This document shows positions 19,174 through 31,920 of a stretch of 64,000 nt of DNA, piece after piece. The stretch's first letter is position 1, and every line of letters begins with the position of its first letter. The DNA is taken from positions 248,001-312,000 of the forward strand of contig JAUJYZ010001117.1 in the NCBI GenBank assembly GCA_033675265.1, written 5' to 3'. This DNA comes from Actinostola sp. cb2023 (lineage: Eukaryota > Cnidaria > Anthozoa > Actiniaria > Actinostolidae). A program made the position numbers and the translations under genes. The notes beneath the pieces were generated by a model. The model worked only from the letters and a program-made list of their open reading frames with translations, made no database searches and was not told where the DNA came from.

Positions 19174-19791
19174 ATGTCTTTCCAATCAGTGCCGGTACAT
19201 CTACGCAACAAGCCTAGAAAATATGAGCTTAATGGTTGGCAAATACAGCGACAAATAAGTGCTCCACCAGAACTAGCTTGTTCTTATAGTGAACTACCAG
19301 AGATAGAACGTGTGCGTTCGCGCTCCTTTAACGGTGTGGACGCAAAAGAGTCAAACGACCAACGATTAAGATCCCAATCGTTTGAATCAAGTAAGCCGGC
19401 AGATTCAAGTACGAGCTACGAATGCGTCGATTACGATTTCGTAGAAAGATCACCTCCAAGACGTGTTCCGACACCTGGATCTCAGTGTTGGAATGAGGCT
19501 TATCAGCCTCTTAATCGAACAATAAACGAATCCTCGTACAGGCGAAAGGTTTCAGCGCCATCACGAAAAGAACTCACTTTTATTGATGTTGATCAATTCC
19601 AAACGGATCAAAATGCAATTTTCATGTCTGGTTCGTTAACAAAAACGGCGTTACAAACCCGCGAACAAGAATTTAAAGTTGACAAAAACACCAAAAATGG
19701 CTGCGACAAAGAATCTTCGGTTTTGGATTGGATACATGCAACCGAGAATCATGTTACGACTGACCGAGTACACTACCTTCCATACATCTAA
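19174..19791 (+). CDS. Intronless 205-aa Ser/Arg-rich protein with RxxSxP motifs, function unknown
   Basis: A single open frame runs from ATG 19174 to TAA 19789-19791, with AATAAA 49 nt later (about 19840). I do not recognise the family. The protein is hydrophilic, with no membrane segment or signal peptide, and is probably disordered. Four short motifs stand out: RQISAP (26-31), RSRSF (48-52), RSQSF (66-70) and RKVSAP (124-129). The first and last fit the RxxSxP pattern of 14-3-3 docking sites after phosphorylation. The middle two fit basophilic kinase sites. RRVPTP (96-101) adds a proline-directed site. Codon usage is not repeat-like, and the surroundings (duplicated upstream sequence, poly(A) signal) suggest a real gene. 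It could be a retrocopy or a lineage-specific regulator. Confidence 0.6.
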   Translation: MSFQSVPVHLRNKPRKYELNGWQIQRQISAPPELACSYSELPEIERVRSRSFNGVDAKESNDQRLRSQSFESSKPADSSTSYECVDYDFVERSPPRRVPTPGSQCWNEAYQPLNRTINESSYRRKVSAPSRKELTFIDVDQFQTDQNAIFMSGSLTKTALQTREQEFKVDKNTKNGCDKESSVLDWIHATENHVTTDRVHYLPYI

Positions 19792-19961
19792 TCAATAAGT
19801 AAACTGTGGACCCGTTTGAACCCGTGTTAATTGTAAACAATAAAAAGGTTTACTAACTAATATTATAATAATGGCTGTTCGCTTTACTACCGATGGAGGA
19901 CTTTTTCTGGCGCATATGAAAGACACCCACGTACACTGAATCATGAAGAGTTAGTTGTTAG

Positions 19962-20252
19962 TATGTTACGCCTCCAATTTGAAGTAAGCTGTTGTGAACC
20001 CGTAACAATCCCCTACTCTTTTCAAAGAGTTCAACAGGTTCTTTTAATGTCCCCCATGTACAGGTTAGATACAGTTTTACGTCCTTATCCGAGAAGACGT
20101 GAAGGTCTAACCATTTGCAGATGTAATTACAAAGGCAGCACCTCAATTATTTTAAGACCCTGAGTAATGGTCCGTCCGTCGAACCACTAACCTCCCGCAC
20201 AATAGACTTCCGGTACTCTACCAACTGATCCGAAACTGAGCCAACCGGACGG
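19962..20252 (-). mobile_element. tRNA-derived SINE
   Basis: Read on the minus strand from 20252, a tRNA-like head has A-box-like GATCAGTTGGTAGAGTACC and B-box-like GTGGTTCGACGG. A body follows (CTCAGGGTCTTAAAATAATT, GTGCTGCCTTTGTAATTACA, TCTTCTCGGATAAGGACG) and then GTAAAAGAACCTGTTG-like sequence. A pol III head joined to an unrelated body is a SINE. Open frames across it are fortuitous. Confidence 0.75.
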
Positions 20253-20457
20253 CGGTAAAACTACACAGGAATCCCATAACTATTTGAGCGACAGTCTTTT
20301 TGCTTTCTATTCATTGCTTTTTTTTTGCATTGCGATACTCAAAACTGTGACCACCAGTAATTCCAGTAATTCCAAGATAGATCACAACTCATACCCACAA
20401 TCACTCTCGGTCTCAGTTTTCAGATTCAGATGGCAACGTTTTTTGAAATAAGTGTAT

Positions 20458-20590
20458 CATAATAATAATAATAATAATAATAATAACTTTATTAACGTGT
20501 CATGTTTTCTAGTTTTACAAGAAACTAATTGGAGACACCTATCTACCCCACCCATTAAAATATCCCTATAATAAATAATAAATATATAAA
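20458..20590. repeat. (AAT)n followed by CTTTATTAACGTGTCATG, retroelement end
   Basis: About nine AAT units precede ACTTTATTAACGTGTCATG and AGTTTTACAAGAAACTAATTG, a typical microsatellite-tailed 3' end of a non-LTR element or SINE in reverse orientation. Confidence 0.45.
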
Positions 20591-20690
20591 TGATAAATGA
20601 TATCAGTTGACTCAAGTAGTACATACTCGTAGCACTTTCGCCATATAGATGTGCTAATATTAACCACTCGGTATGTGAAGTTTAGAAAAC

Positions 20691-20770
20691 GAGAGGCCGT
20701 GTTGTATCGGTGGATATAGATACGAGGCGAAGCCGAGTACGGTATCTATATACCCGATACAACACGGCAT
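20691..20770. repeat. Hairpin inverted repeat
   Basis: GCCGTGTTGTATCGGTGGAT then ATAGATAC is complementary to GTATCTATATACCCGATACA then ACACGGC, with an 18-base loop. It may be the core of a small foldback element. Confidence 0.75.
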
Positions 20771-20942
20771 CGAATTTTCTGAGCGACTTCTAAAACCCAA
20801 CATTCATTTAAACTGATATTTAATAATTTCTGATGGAAAAGGTTAAAGAAAATCACAAATTTGTAGGTAAGAGATGTCTGTGACACTGCGATCATGCGCA
20901 CTGAACACCACAATTCGTCCCACATTTGAAAGAGGTATTGGA

Positions 20943-21020
20943 TTAATAAAACATGAGTGTTCTATCACCTTTATTTATAAAATAACTAAAAGTGATAGAA
21001 CACTCATGTTTTATTAATCA
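20943..21020. repeat. Near-perfect 27-bp-arm hairpin
   Basis: ATTAATAAAACATGAGTGTT then CTATCAC (from about 20943) is exactly complementary to GTGATAGAACACTCATGTTT then TATTAAT ending near 21020. The AT-rich loop is about 23 bases. Arms this intact suggest a recent element. Confidence 0.85.
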
Positions 21021-21329
21021 GTTCTATAACTAAAACCTGGCAGGTTTGTATGGGGGTATAAAGGTCCATGCACCTGACCAAATGGTCAGCTCCCATTGGC
21101 CTAATAGCTCATGAATTATTAATGAGTTTTAGAAATCCAAATACACTGAAACACACATTGCGAGAAGTAAATAAATAATACTGTATCGTTATCATGAATG
21201 TATTTCTATTGAAACACAAAAGCGCTATATACCATTGTATCGGTAACGTATTCTTATCTCGAAGAGAGAAAAAGCGAGACTGCCAGCTGCAAGAACTGTC
21301 AAGACCACTGAACATTATAACGGTAAAGG

Positions 21330-21825
21330 CTAAACTCAGAGAAAGGGAATCATATATCTAATCTACAAGGCCTATATTGAACTCCTTGGAATGATTATCT
21401 AATGTTGAAAAAGTCACGATAGCTAGTTTATTGAGTGGTACTGTATACTGCATTTATGCCCTGGTCACGAATGAGCAAATAATCACATTAGATGTCTGAT
21501 GTTATAATTCGTTAATAGCTTTTCTCTATAAACTTATAACGTGAAATTGTCGTTAATAGCGTTAATTAGATCAAATTAAACGGCAGTTTTCACTGATTAA
21601 ACTACGGTAAGGCGTTTCTTTCCGTTACCAGAAAGCTTTGTTGACAATAAAAAGACAAGCGCGTTGATACCGTAGATGATTGTGTACACTAAAGCAATAC
21701 ATACATACAGATACAATATAGTACAGAGGTAACACAAAAAATACCGCCTTTTTAGAGATAACGCTACACCCGGCACACGCGGGATAACGTCACGATCATT
21801 AATAATGCTGAAATGATAATAACAA
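21330..21825. other. Intergenic AT-rich sequence
   Basis: No gene or repeat is recognised. Confidence 0.5.
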
Positions 21826-21930
21826 TATAATTGTAATATTTTATTAATTATTTTATTAATTTCTGTAGCGCATCTTCCGTGACAAGAGGATCAAATGCGC
21901 TTTACAAGACAATAAATAGAATAAAAATCT
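21826..21930. repeat. SINE-like element, same family as 9089 and 47238
   Basis: An AT-rich TTATTAATTATTTTATTAAT lead is followed by CTGTAGCGCATC and CAAATGCGCTTTACAAGAC. This is the paired 'AGCGC ... GCGCTTTACA' arrangement seen in the other two copies. Confidence 0.45.
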
Positions 21931-22870
21931 AATTAGTATAAAGGTATAAGAGTTTCTATGTGAGTTGTAATTATTGTTCATTCGGGAGATGCGATGAAGA
22001 ATCTCATTTCCAAGAGCTACGTTTTCATTCGGTGCAAAATGAGTACAAAAAGTAATGCCTGGGATTCCTTTCCAGTCAAGATTTGTATATTGAAGTTGGT
22101 GTGATATTTAATCAATTTTACCGACTTAATAAAGTGTAGATGTAGATGTATAAAACTTTGTTATTGAACACTCTACACCATCACGTGGTCCTGTATTGTT
22201 CCAACTCCACCCTCCATTACAATCAAAAAACAAACTTTGCTAGCAGCGTTTTGGAAAGCACTCGACACATTGCCTAATGCAAGCATCCTCTTGAAACAAA
22301 CTTTGTACGTGCCTGTAATAAATTATGCTTTCTAAAAGACAGTGGAGCGTATGAAGGGTTCTATAAGTATGTATTATATACAGTCCTTGAACCAGTGTAT
22401 TATCGATACCTATTTTGGCTTATCTAGCAAATGAAGAGCTTATCGCTTAGCTTGGTTGTCAATGTTTTGAGTGACTGATACGAGTAATTAGGCTGTCTAT
22501 AGTCTGACACCTATCTAGAATACAATGAAGAGCTTTCAAACATGACCAGGTATTGAAAGAACCTATTACTAATTAAGCTTCATTATTTTAAATGATCCCT
22601 TTCTAACTCTTGTTCCCTTAATATGATTCCCGAACTTTTTATTTATTTATTTTTCATTCTATTTAGTTCATTCATATGTCATTTAAAGTGGCTCGCGTAT
22701 GAAGCAATAACGGTGTTTATGTATGGTAACCATGACAACGACCACTGAACCATGTTGTTTCTCTCAGAAGCTAACTTTAGCTTTGTCCTTTGTTCCATTC
22801 GTTTCTCCACTTTTCTTATATTTTAAATAAATAATAATATATAATTATAATAAATTTTACTCTAATTTGC
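21931..22870. other. Intergenic sequence
   Basis: No supported gene, RNA or repeat is seen across this interval. Confidence 0.5.
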
Positions 22871-22872
22871 TT

Positions 22873-23063
22873 CTATGTTGTGGTTTAACTTTTCCCACTG
22901 GTTTAAATTTTTCTGAGGCTTGTTCTAATGTTAGGTTTAGGGTTTTATGGTGGGTAAGTTATGTGTGTAGGTTAGTTGTAAAGGATTAAACTGAAAGGAA
23001 GTGAATTAAGAAACTAAAAAAATACTGTAAACCAGTGGAAAATTTCAAACCACAACATCTTTG
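22873..23063. mobile_element. MITE with ATGTTGTGGTTT ends
   Basis: ATGTTGTGGTTTAACTTTTC then CCACTGGTTTA at about 22875-22906 is complementary to AAACCAGTGGAAAATTTCAA then ACCACAACAT at about 23030-23060. The interior is about 120 bp with no coding sequence. Confidence 0.75.
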
Positions 23064-23399
23064 GGAGCTGACATTTAAAAGGCGTTACAGTGCCCCAGTC
23101 AGTCAGTAGCTTTTATTATCATTCTAGGTCAGGTAATTTCTTCAGCACAAGTTCTGCTTTAGTAGAGTAGCGTGTTTGTTATATCTATGGATAGTGAGAG
23201 TAAGTGTTCATGATTCTTATCATGTTATGGTTCTTGTGTCGGAGCTTTTACCTTGAGTGTCGGTGTTCTTTTCTCTCACGTCGCCATGGAATTCCAATGA
23301 AAGAGTGTCAGGTTGAGAAGCAGAGATGTTTTCATTACTATTTTTATAAGAAACTGACCGAATAGTAATTAGTATAGTTATTGATTAGTAATTAATATT

Positions 23400-23489
23400 G
23401 TTATTGATGATAGTGGTAGTGGTGACAATTAATGGGGGGTGGTGATGGTGGTGAAGATGATGATGGTGAAGATGATGATAGTGAAGATG
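23400..23489. repeat. GTGATG/GAAGATGATG microsatellite leading into the satellite
   Basis: Degenerate GGTGATGGTG and GAAGATGATG units grade into the first regular satellite unit. Confidence 0.7.
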
Positions 23490-26400
23490 ATGACGGTATC
23501 AGTTAATGATGACATTCATGATGGTGAAAATATTCTCTATGATTCCTTGATGGTAGTGATGATGTTGTTGATGATGATGATGACGACGATAGCAGCACCT
23601 GCATGATGACGGTATTAATGATGACATGTGAAAATATTCTCTATGATTCCTTGATGGTAGTGATGATGATGTTGTTGATGATGATGATGACGACGATAGC
23701 AGCACCTGCATGATGACGGTATTACTGATGACATTCATGATGGTGAAAATATTCTCTATGATTTCTTGATGGTAGTGATGATGTTGTTGATGATGATGAT
23801 GACGACGATAGCAGCACTTGCGTGATGACGGTATTACTGATGACATTCATGATGGTGGAAATATTCTCTATGATTCCTTGATGGTAGTGATGATGTTGTT
23901 GTTGATGATGATGATGACGACGATAGCAGCACCTGCTGCATGATGACGGTATCAGTTAATGATGACATTCATGATGGTGAAAATATTCTCTATGATTCCT
24001 TGATGGTAGTGATGGTAGTGATGATGTTGTTGATGATGATGATGACGACGATAGCAGTACCTGCATGATGACGGTATTAATGATGACATTCATGATGGTG
24101 AAAATATTCTCTATGATTCCTTGATGGTAGTGATGATGTTGTTGTTGATGATGATGATGACGACGATAGCAGCACCTGCATGATGACGGTATCAGTTAAT
24201 GATGACATTCATGATGGTGAAAATATTCTCTATGATTCCTTGATGGTAGTGATGATGATGTTGTTGATGATGATGATGACGACGATAGCAGCACCTGCAT
24301 GATGACGGTATTACTGATGACATTCATGATGGTGAAAATATTCTCTATGATTTCTTGATGGTAGTGATGATGATGTTGTTGATGATGATGATGACGACGA
24401 TAGCAGCACTTGCATGATGACGGTATTACTGATGACATTCATGATGGTGGAAATATTCTCTATGATTCCTTGATGGTAGTGATGATGATGTTGTTGTTTA
24501 TGATGATGATGACGACGATAGCAGCACCTGCATGATGACGGTATCAGTTAATGATGACATTCATGATGGTGAAAATATTCTCTGTGATTTCTTGATGGTA
24601 GTGATGATGATGTTGTTGATGATGATGATGACGACGATAGCAGCACTTGCATGATGACGGTATTACTGATGACATTCATGATGGTGGAAATATTCTCTAT
24701 GATTCCTTGATGGTAGTGATGATGTTGTTGTTGATGATGATGATGACGACGATAGCAGCACCTGCATGATGACGGTATCAGTTAATGATGACATTCATGA
24801 TGGTGAAAATATTCTCTATGATTCCTTGATGTTGGTGATGATGATGTTGTTGTTGATGATGATGATGACGACGATAGCAGCACCTGCATGATGACGGTAT
24901 TACTGATGACATTCATGATGGTGAAAATATGCTCTATGATTCCTTGATGGTAGTGATGATGTTGTTGATGATGATGATGATGACGACGATAGCAGCACCT
25001 GCATGATGACGGTATTAATGATGACATGTGAAAATATTCTCTATGATTCCTTGATGTAGTAGTGATGATGATGTTGTTGATGATGATGATGACGACGATA
25101 GCAGCACCTGCATGATGACGGTATTACTGATGACATTCATGATGGTGAAAATATTCTCTATGATTTCTTGATGGTAGTGATGATGATGTTGTTGTTGATG
25201 ATGATGATGACGACGATAGCAGCACTTGCATGATGACGGTATTACTGATGACATTCATGATGGTGGAAATATTCTCTATGATTCCTTGATGGTAGTAGTG
25301 ATGATGTTGTTGTTGATGATGATGATGACGACGATAGCAGCACCTGCATGATGACGGTATCAGTTAATGATGACATTCATGATGGTGAAAATATTCTCTA
25401 TGATTCCTTGATGGTAGTGATGATGATGTTGTTGTTGATGATGATGACGACGATAGCAGCACCTGCATGATGACGGTATTACTGATGACATTCATGATGG
25501 TGAAAATATTCTCTATGATTTCTTGATGGTAGTGATGATGATGTTGTTGATGATGATGATGACGACGATAGCAGCACTTGCATGATGACGGTATTACTGA
25601 TGACATTCATGATGGTGGAAATATTCTCTATGATTCCTTGATGGTAGTGATGATGTTGTTGTTGATGATGATGATGACGACGATAGCAGCACCTGCATGA
25701 TGACGGTATCAGTTAATGATGACATTCATGATGGTGAAAATATTCTCTGTGATTTCTTGATGGTAGTGATGATGATGTTGTTGATGATGATGATGACGAC
25801 GATAGCAGCACTTGCATGATGACGGTATTACTGATGACATTCATGATGGTGGAAATATTCTCTATGATTCCTTGATGGTAGTGATGATGTTGTTGTTTGA
25901 TGATGATGATGACGACGATAGCAGCACCTGCATGATGACGGTATCAGTAATGATGATGACATTCATGATGGTGAAAATATTCTCTATGATTCCTTGATGT
26001 TAGTGATGATGATGTTGTTGTTGATGACGATGATGACGACGATAGCAGCACCTGCATGATGACGGTATTACTGATGACATTCATGATGGTGAAAATATGC
26101 TCTATGATTCCTTGATGGTAGTGATGATGTTGTTGATGATGATGATGACGACGATAGCAGCACCTGCATGATGACGGTATTAATGATGACATGTGAAAAT
26201 ATTCTCTATGATTCCTTGATGGTAGTGATGATGATGTTGTTGATGATGATGATGACGACGATAGCAGCACCTGCATGATGACGGTATTACTGATGACATT
26301 CATGATGGTGAAAATATTCTCTATGATTTCTTGATGGTAGTGATGATGATGTTGTTGTTGATGATGATGATGACGACGATAGCAGCACTTGCATGATGAC

Positions 26401-28260
26401 GGTATTACTGATGACATTCATGATGGTGGAAATATTCTCTATGATTCCTTGATGGTAGTGATGATGTTGTTGTTGATGATGATGATGACGACGATAGCAG
26501 CACCTGCATGATGACGGTATCAGTTAATGATGACATTCATGATGGTGAAAATATTCTCTATGATTCCTTGATGTTAGTGATGATGATGTTGTTGTTGATG
26601 ATGATGATGACGACGATAGCAGCACCTGCATGATGACGATATTAATGATGACATGTGAAAATATTCTCTATGATTCCAGCCAATTTATATTCATATAAAT
26701 TAAAGTTAATAATACAACCATTTTAGCTTTAATTAAATGGACGCATATTAGATTCAATGGAATGTAAACTAATAATTGACCAGCAACAAAGCAGGCTTTG
26801 TTCAAAGTAAACACTGTAATGCAATATACTATTAGGACAATTACAAGGGTACAAGGGTCACTTATGGTATCACATGTCCTGGCATGGTTTAATTGCACCA
26901 GCCAATCATGTCACAGCATGCCAGGCTGTCAGTCCATGTTGTGGCATGTTTGCGTTGTCGATTGCAGCATTCATTCCGATCAAAACAGCTATCGATATAC
27001 ACGACCCAGGGGATTATCATCGGTAGGGGTAGTATGTGAGTTACACCCCGGCGACCCGAGGGATATCACTGGAGAGAGGATTATCACCTCTCTTTGTCAT
27101 GCACTGACCAGTATGCCAATTATGCGTGAGCATGGATCTGCTGCAGCAGATGGAGACCTAATTCCCATTCCCCATTACTCCACAAAACTGTGTTGTTATG
27201 TCTAATGGGTTGGAAGTATTAATTGATGGTAGTGATGATGATGTTGTTGATGATGATGATGACGACGATAGCAGCACCTGCATGATGACGGTATTACTGA
27301 TGACATTCATGATGGTGAAAATATTCTCTATGATTTCTTGATGGTAGTGATGATGATGTTGTTGATGATGATGATGACGACGATAGCAGCACTTGCATGA
27401 TGACGGTATTACTGATGACATTCATGATGGTGGAAATATTTTCTATGATTCCTTGATGGTAGTGATGATGTTGTTGTTGATGATGATGATGACGACGATA
27501 GCAGCACCTGCATGATGACGGTATTACTGATGACATTCATGATGGTGAAAATATTCTCTATGATTTCTTGATGGTAGTGATGATGATGTTGTTGTTGTTG
27601 ATGATGATGATGACGACGATAGCAGCACCTGCTTGGTGACGGTATCAGTTAATGATGACATTCATGATGGCGAAAATATTCTCTATGATTCCTTGATGGT
27701 AGTGATGATGATGTTGTTGATGATGATGACGACGATAGCAGCACCTGCATGATGACGGTATTAATGATGACATTCATGATGGCGAAAATATTCTCTATGA
27801 TTTCTTGATGGTAGTGTGATGATGTTGTTGATGATGATGATGACGACGATAGCAGCACCTGCATGATGACGGTATTAATGATGACATGTGAAAATATTCT
27901 CTATGATTCCTTGATGGTAGTGATGATGATGTTGTTGTTGATGATGATGATGACGACGATAGCAGCACTTGCATGATGACGGTATTAATGATGACATTCA
28001 TGATGGTGAAAATATTCTCTATGATTTCTTGATGGTAGTGATGATGATGTTGTTGATGATGATGATGACGACGACGATAGCAGCACCTGCATGATGACGG
28101 TATTAATGATGACATGTGAAAATATTCTCTATGATTTCTTGATGGTAGTGATGATGATGTTGTTGTTGATGATGATGATGACGACGATAGCAGCACCTGC
28201 ATGATGACGGTATTAATGATGACATTCATGATCATGGTGAAAATATGTTCTATGATTTGT
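23490..28260. repeat. ATG-rich satellite, about 36 units of about 105-125 bp with higher-order structure
   Basis: Each unit contains ATGATGACGACGATAGCAGC, CTGCATGATGACGGTATTA (or TATCAGTTA), TGACATTCATGATGGTG, AAAATATTCTCTATGATT and CTTGATGGTAGTGATGATG. I count about 27 units before and 9 after an interruption at 26679-27221. Rare variants repeat at a fixed distance: TCTGTGATT at 24581 and 25745, and GAAAATATGCTC at 24922 and 26091. This gives a higher-order period near 1.165 kb, about ten units. Reading frames here (runs of HHHQQH and SSSST on the minus strand) are translations of the repeat, not genes. Confidence 0.95.
26679..27221. other. 543-bp unique insert interrupting the satellite
   Basis: The satellite unit breaks between TCTATGATTCC (ends 26678) and TTGATGGTAGTG (from 27222), which are normally adjacent, so the insert splits one unit cleanly. 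The inserted sequence is not repetitive within the window. No terminal inverted repeat or obvious target duplication is seen, and no supported gene lies in it. Confidence 0.7.
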
Positions 28261-28810
28261 TGATGGTAGTGATGTTGATGATGATGAAGACGATACTAGC
28301 ACCGGATGGTGTTGGTGACGGTATTTATGATGACGATTGATGATGGTGAAAATATTTTCCTATGATTATGGTGATGCTGTTGTTGTTAATTGATGATGAT
28401 GGTGGTGGCAATATTAGCTCCTGATACTAGTGTTGGTGACGGTATTGATGATATCCATACTGATATTAATTACTATTTATCGATGTTGGCGATGATGATG
28501 ATTGATGCATGTCGGTGATGATATGATGTTGGTGGTATATCATAATGCCAGTGTTAGTGAGGTGGTCACGTTATGATGTTGATGATGATATCGATGATGA
28601 TGATAGCCAGTTTGGTGGTTATGGTACCTGGTTATGATATTGATACTAATGATAGTATCATTGTTGGTGGTATAAATGAATGATAGCTGATGCCAGTGGT
28701 GGCCATGTCAGTTATACTGAGTAATAGTGCGGTAGAGGTGATATAGATAATCAAAATGATGTTAGTGATGGCGATGGTATTGGTGGTGATCTGTGATGAT
28801 GACTATAACG
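28261..28810. repeat. Degenerate GATGATG/GGTGGT sequence between the arrays
   Basis: The sequence is ATG/GTG-rich without a stable unit: decayed satellite between the two regular arrays. Confidence 0.7.
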
Positions 28811-29990
28811 CTAAGGCTGCCGAAACGCAGTTTTAAAATACCAACTTTAGTCATTCACAGGAATGAGGATGATGATCGCCTGTGATGTTGATGCATGGTG
28901 TGATGATGATTGTTTATGATGATGATGATCTATGATGATGATCAACGATGATAATGATGACTAAGGCTGTCAAAACTCAGTTAATACCAACTTTAGCCAT
29001 TCACAGGAATGAGGATGATGATCGCCTGTGATGTTGATGCATGGTGTGATGATGATTGTTTATGATGATGATGATCTATGATGATGATCAACGATGATAA
29101 TGATGACTAAGGCTGTCAAAACTCAGTTAATACCAACTTTAGCCATTCACAGGAATGAGGATGATGATCGCCTGTGATGTTGATGCATGGTGTGATGATG
29201 ATGATCAGTGTTGTTGATGATGATGATGATCAACGATGATAATGATGACTAAGGCTGTCAAAACTCAGTTAATACCAACTTTAGCCATTCACAGGAATGA
29301 GGATGATGATCGCCTGTGATGTTGATGCATGGTGTGATGATGATGATTGTTTATGATGATCTATGATGATGATGATCAACGATGATAATGATAACTAAGG
29401 CTGTCAAAACTCAGTTCAATACCAACTTTAGCCATTCACAGGAATGAGGATGATGATCGCCTGTGATGATGATGCATGGTGTGATGATGATGATCAGTGT
29501 TGTTGATGATGATCTATGATGATGATGATCAACGATGATAATGATAACTAAGGCTGTCAAAACTCAGTTCAATACCAACTTTAGCCATTCACAGGAATGA
29601 GGATGATGATCGCCTGTGATGATGATGCATGGTGTGATGATGATGATCAGTGTTGTTGATGATGATCTATGATGATGATGATCAACGATGATAATGATGA
29701 CTAAGGCTGTCAAAACTTAGTTAATACCAACTTTAGCCATTCACAGGAATGAGGATGATGATCGCCTGTGATGCATGGTGTGATGATGATGATCAGTGTT
29801 GTTGTTGATGATCTATGATGATGATGATCAACGATGATAATGATGAACTAAGGCTGTCAAAACTTAGTTAATACCAACTTTAGCCATTCACAGGAATGAG
29901 GATGATGATCGCCTGTGATGATGATGCATGGTGTGATGATGATGATCAGCGATGATGATCATGACTAACGCTAAGGCTGTCGAAACAGGA
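28811..29990. repeat. Second satellite array, nine units of about 120-153 bp
   Basis: CTAAGGCTG starts units at about 28811, 28961, 29107, 29249, 29395, 29548, 29701, 29848 and 29971. Each full unit contains ACCAACTTTAGCCATTCACA, GGAATGAGGATGATGATCGC, TGATGCATGGTGTGATGATG and CAACGATGATAATGAT. The unit is unrelated to the first array except for its ATG-rich filler. Confidence 0.93.
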
Positions 29991-31920
29991 TTGAAGATGA
30001 TTCTCTGTGATGAGGATGATGTTGTTCACTGTTGTTAGATCGATGTTATGAAAAACGATTATGATGATAATAATGACGAGGAATTTCCAACTGTCTGGCT
30101 CGTGATTTACATACAATAGAACATCCACCCACTATCAAACCTGGTGCGCACAAGTCGTTCGCCCCTTTATTCTCAGTATTGGAATGAATCTCGATCCTAC
30201 CATTTATCTTACCCAATACGATCTAAGTTCTGTTGAAGCAAAACTAAAAATTGCGTTGGTGTTGATATATATTAAAGAAGAATATGATTCATAAATAACA
30301 TAGGTGACAATAAGTACAGTTGGTAATGGACTGGCTCGCTCCTTATCCCCATAGGTATACATACCTTAGGTTACTAACGGCAAGGCCAAGAGCGTTACGT
30401 TAGTTTTCGACTTTCTGTACTTTGCACTTTCATTTTTTCAGACATTTTTTCCTTTGGAAATTTCCATTCTTTATTTTGAAAAAATTGTTCCATGAGATCA
30501 AAGCTTCTAGAAGCTATAATCCTTAGTCATTTACCATGCATGGATGCAATCAAACCATAGAAATATTTATTGTCATTGCTGCTATAAACATACTGTATTT
30601 TTATTAATTAACAGTCATTGTATATTTTATTGTTATTTACTTAGATCTCTTTCTATTGCTCGTTATCAACAAGTTTTCAAAGTTATCCAGTTTGACATCT
30701 AATTACTAAAACAAATGGACCACCGTTTAATGCTCCTTTTGCTTAACAAGGACAAACACATTTATTTCTCTAGACAACGACGGTCATATAATCTTATTAA
30801 TGCTAGAAATTGCTCTGAAATGTATCTCTGAAATGCCATTCAGTTGACTCTAATTGAAGCAACGGAACATTGCCAGAGTCGTTGGCAGTGAACGCCTGTC
30901 TCTCTATGGTGTTTTATAGCTTCATAAAACTGGCCATAATAACACTGTAATTGCACTAAATTCTCTTAAAACTGCTATTTCTAAAGAAATTAGTCAGGGA
31001 AAACATAACGATCTGGGCTAATGTTTCACATATATAAACCAACGCCTCGAAGGTTCGCTGTAGATTTTTTGCTGTAGTTGGTGATGTAGGAGACGCGCCA
31101 ATGAGTTCTGTGAGGCTATACTTGATGTATATCCGCCCCGACAACGAGGGTAAACGCGGCGGTTGAGGATTCAAGGAAGCAGGTACTTACAATTTTCAAA
31201 CGTTTTTGATATTACCAAAGCGCGCCACGTTCGTTTTTGTCTTTTGTATCTTGTTAGTTCGAAAATCCTTTTTCTTGTAAAAATGTTTCTCAGTTAATTA
31301 CGTCTGAAAGTTGTTCCGCGCTAACGACTGGGAATCGTAGGAAACGCTGATGAAAAGAAGGTCAATACATTCATTCTATCGAACTTTAAAGCCAGTAGTA
31401 CTGAGTAGTAGTTGTTCATTCCTTGAAATTTAGAGGAAATTTAAAGGAAAAACATGAAAAATGTCTCTGCAGAAATGAAGTCAAATACATAAGTAGTAAC
31501 AGCTAAGATAGAATAATGAGTAAAAATATTGGAGTGATTTGGACGCGAGAACCCAGAACTAAATAAAGTAACTCGTTTTAAATGGGGGAAAACCCGATTA
31601 AATCTAAAACTGAATAGAGAACTTATAGAACTTACTAGATATAAAAATAACAAAGATACATTGCTACGGAAAGGAAATATGAACAAAGATTAGAACGAAT
31701 AGTAAAAGAGAACAAAAGATAGAATTACCATTTGAGATAATGTTACCATAAGAAACGAAGAATATCAATAAACTATTGTATCCTTACACCAAGGAAAACT
31801 ACCTTACTAAACACTTAAGAACTTCAGTTACTCATTTTTGTGTTCAATCATTTTAGCGTATTGCATGTACTTGTGGGGATTTCCTGTAAAGCTGAGTGTT
31901 TATTTGATTACTTACTGAGT
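29991..31920. other. Intergenic sequence, nothing recognised
   Basis: AT-rich, with no supported coding sequence, RNA gene or repeat family. Confidence 0.5.

Noticed and set aside
23499..28235. Many minus-strand open frames with poly-His, poly-Gln and poly-Ser runs
   Set aside because: They are direct translations of the ATG-rich satellite in different frames, recur in every unit and have no splice or promoter support.
1..30000. CRISPR-like array interpretation of the regular repeats
   Set aside because: Units are contiguous diverged satellites without unique spacers, in a eukaryotic genome with spliced genes.
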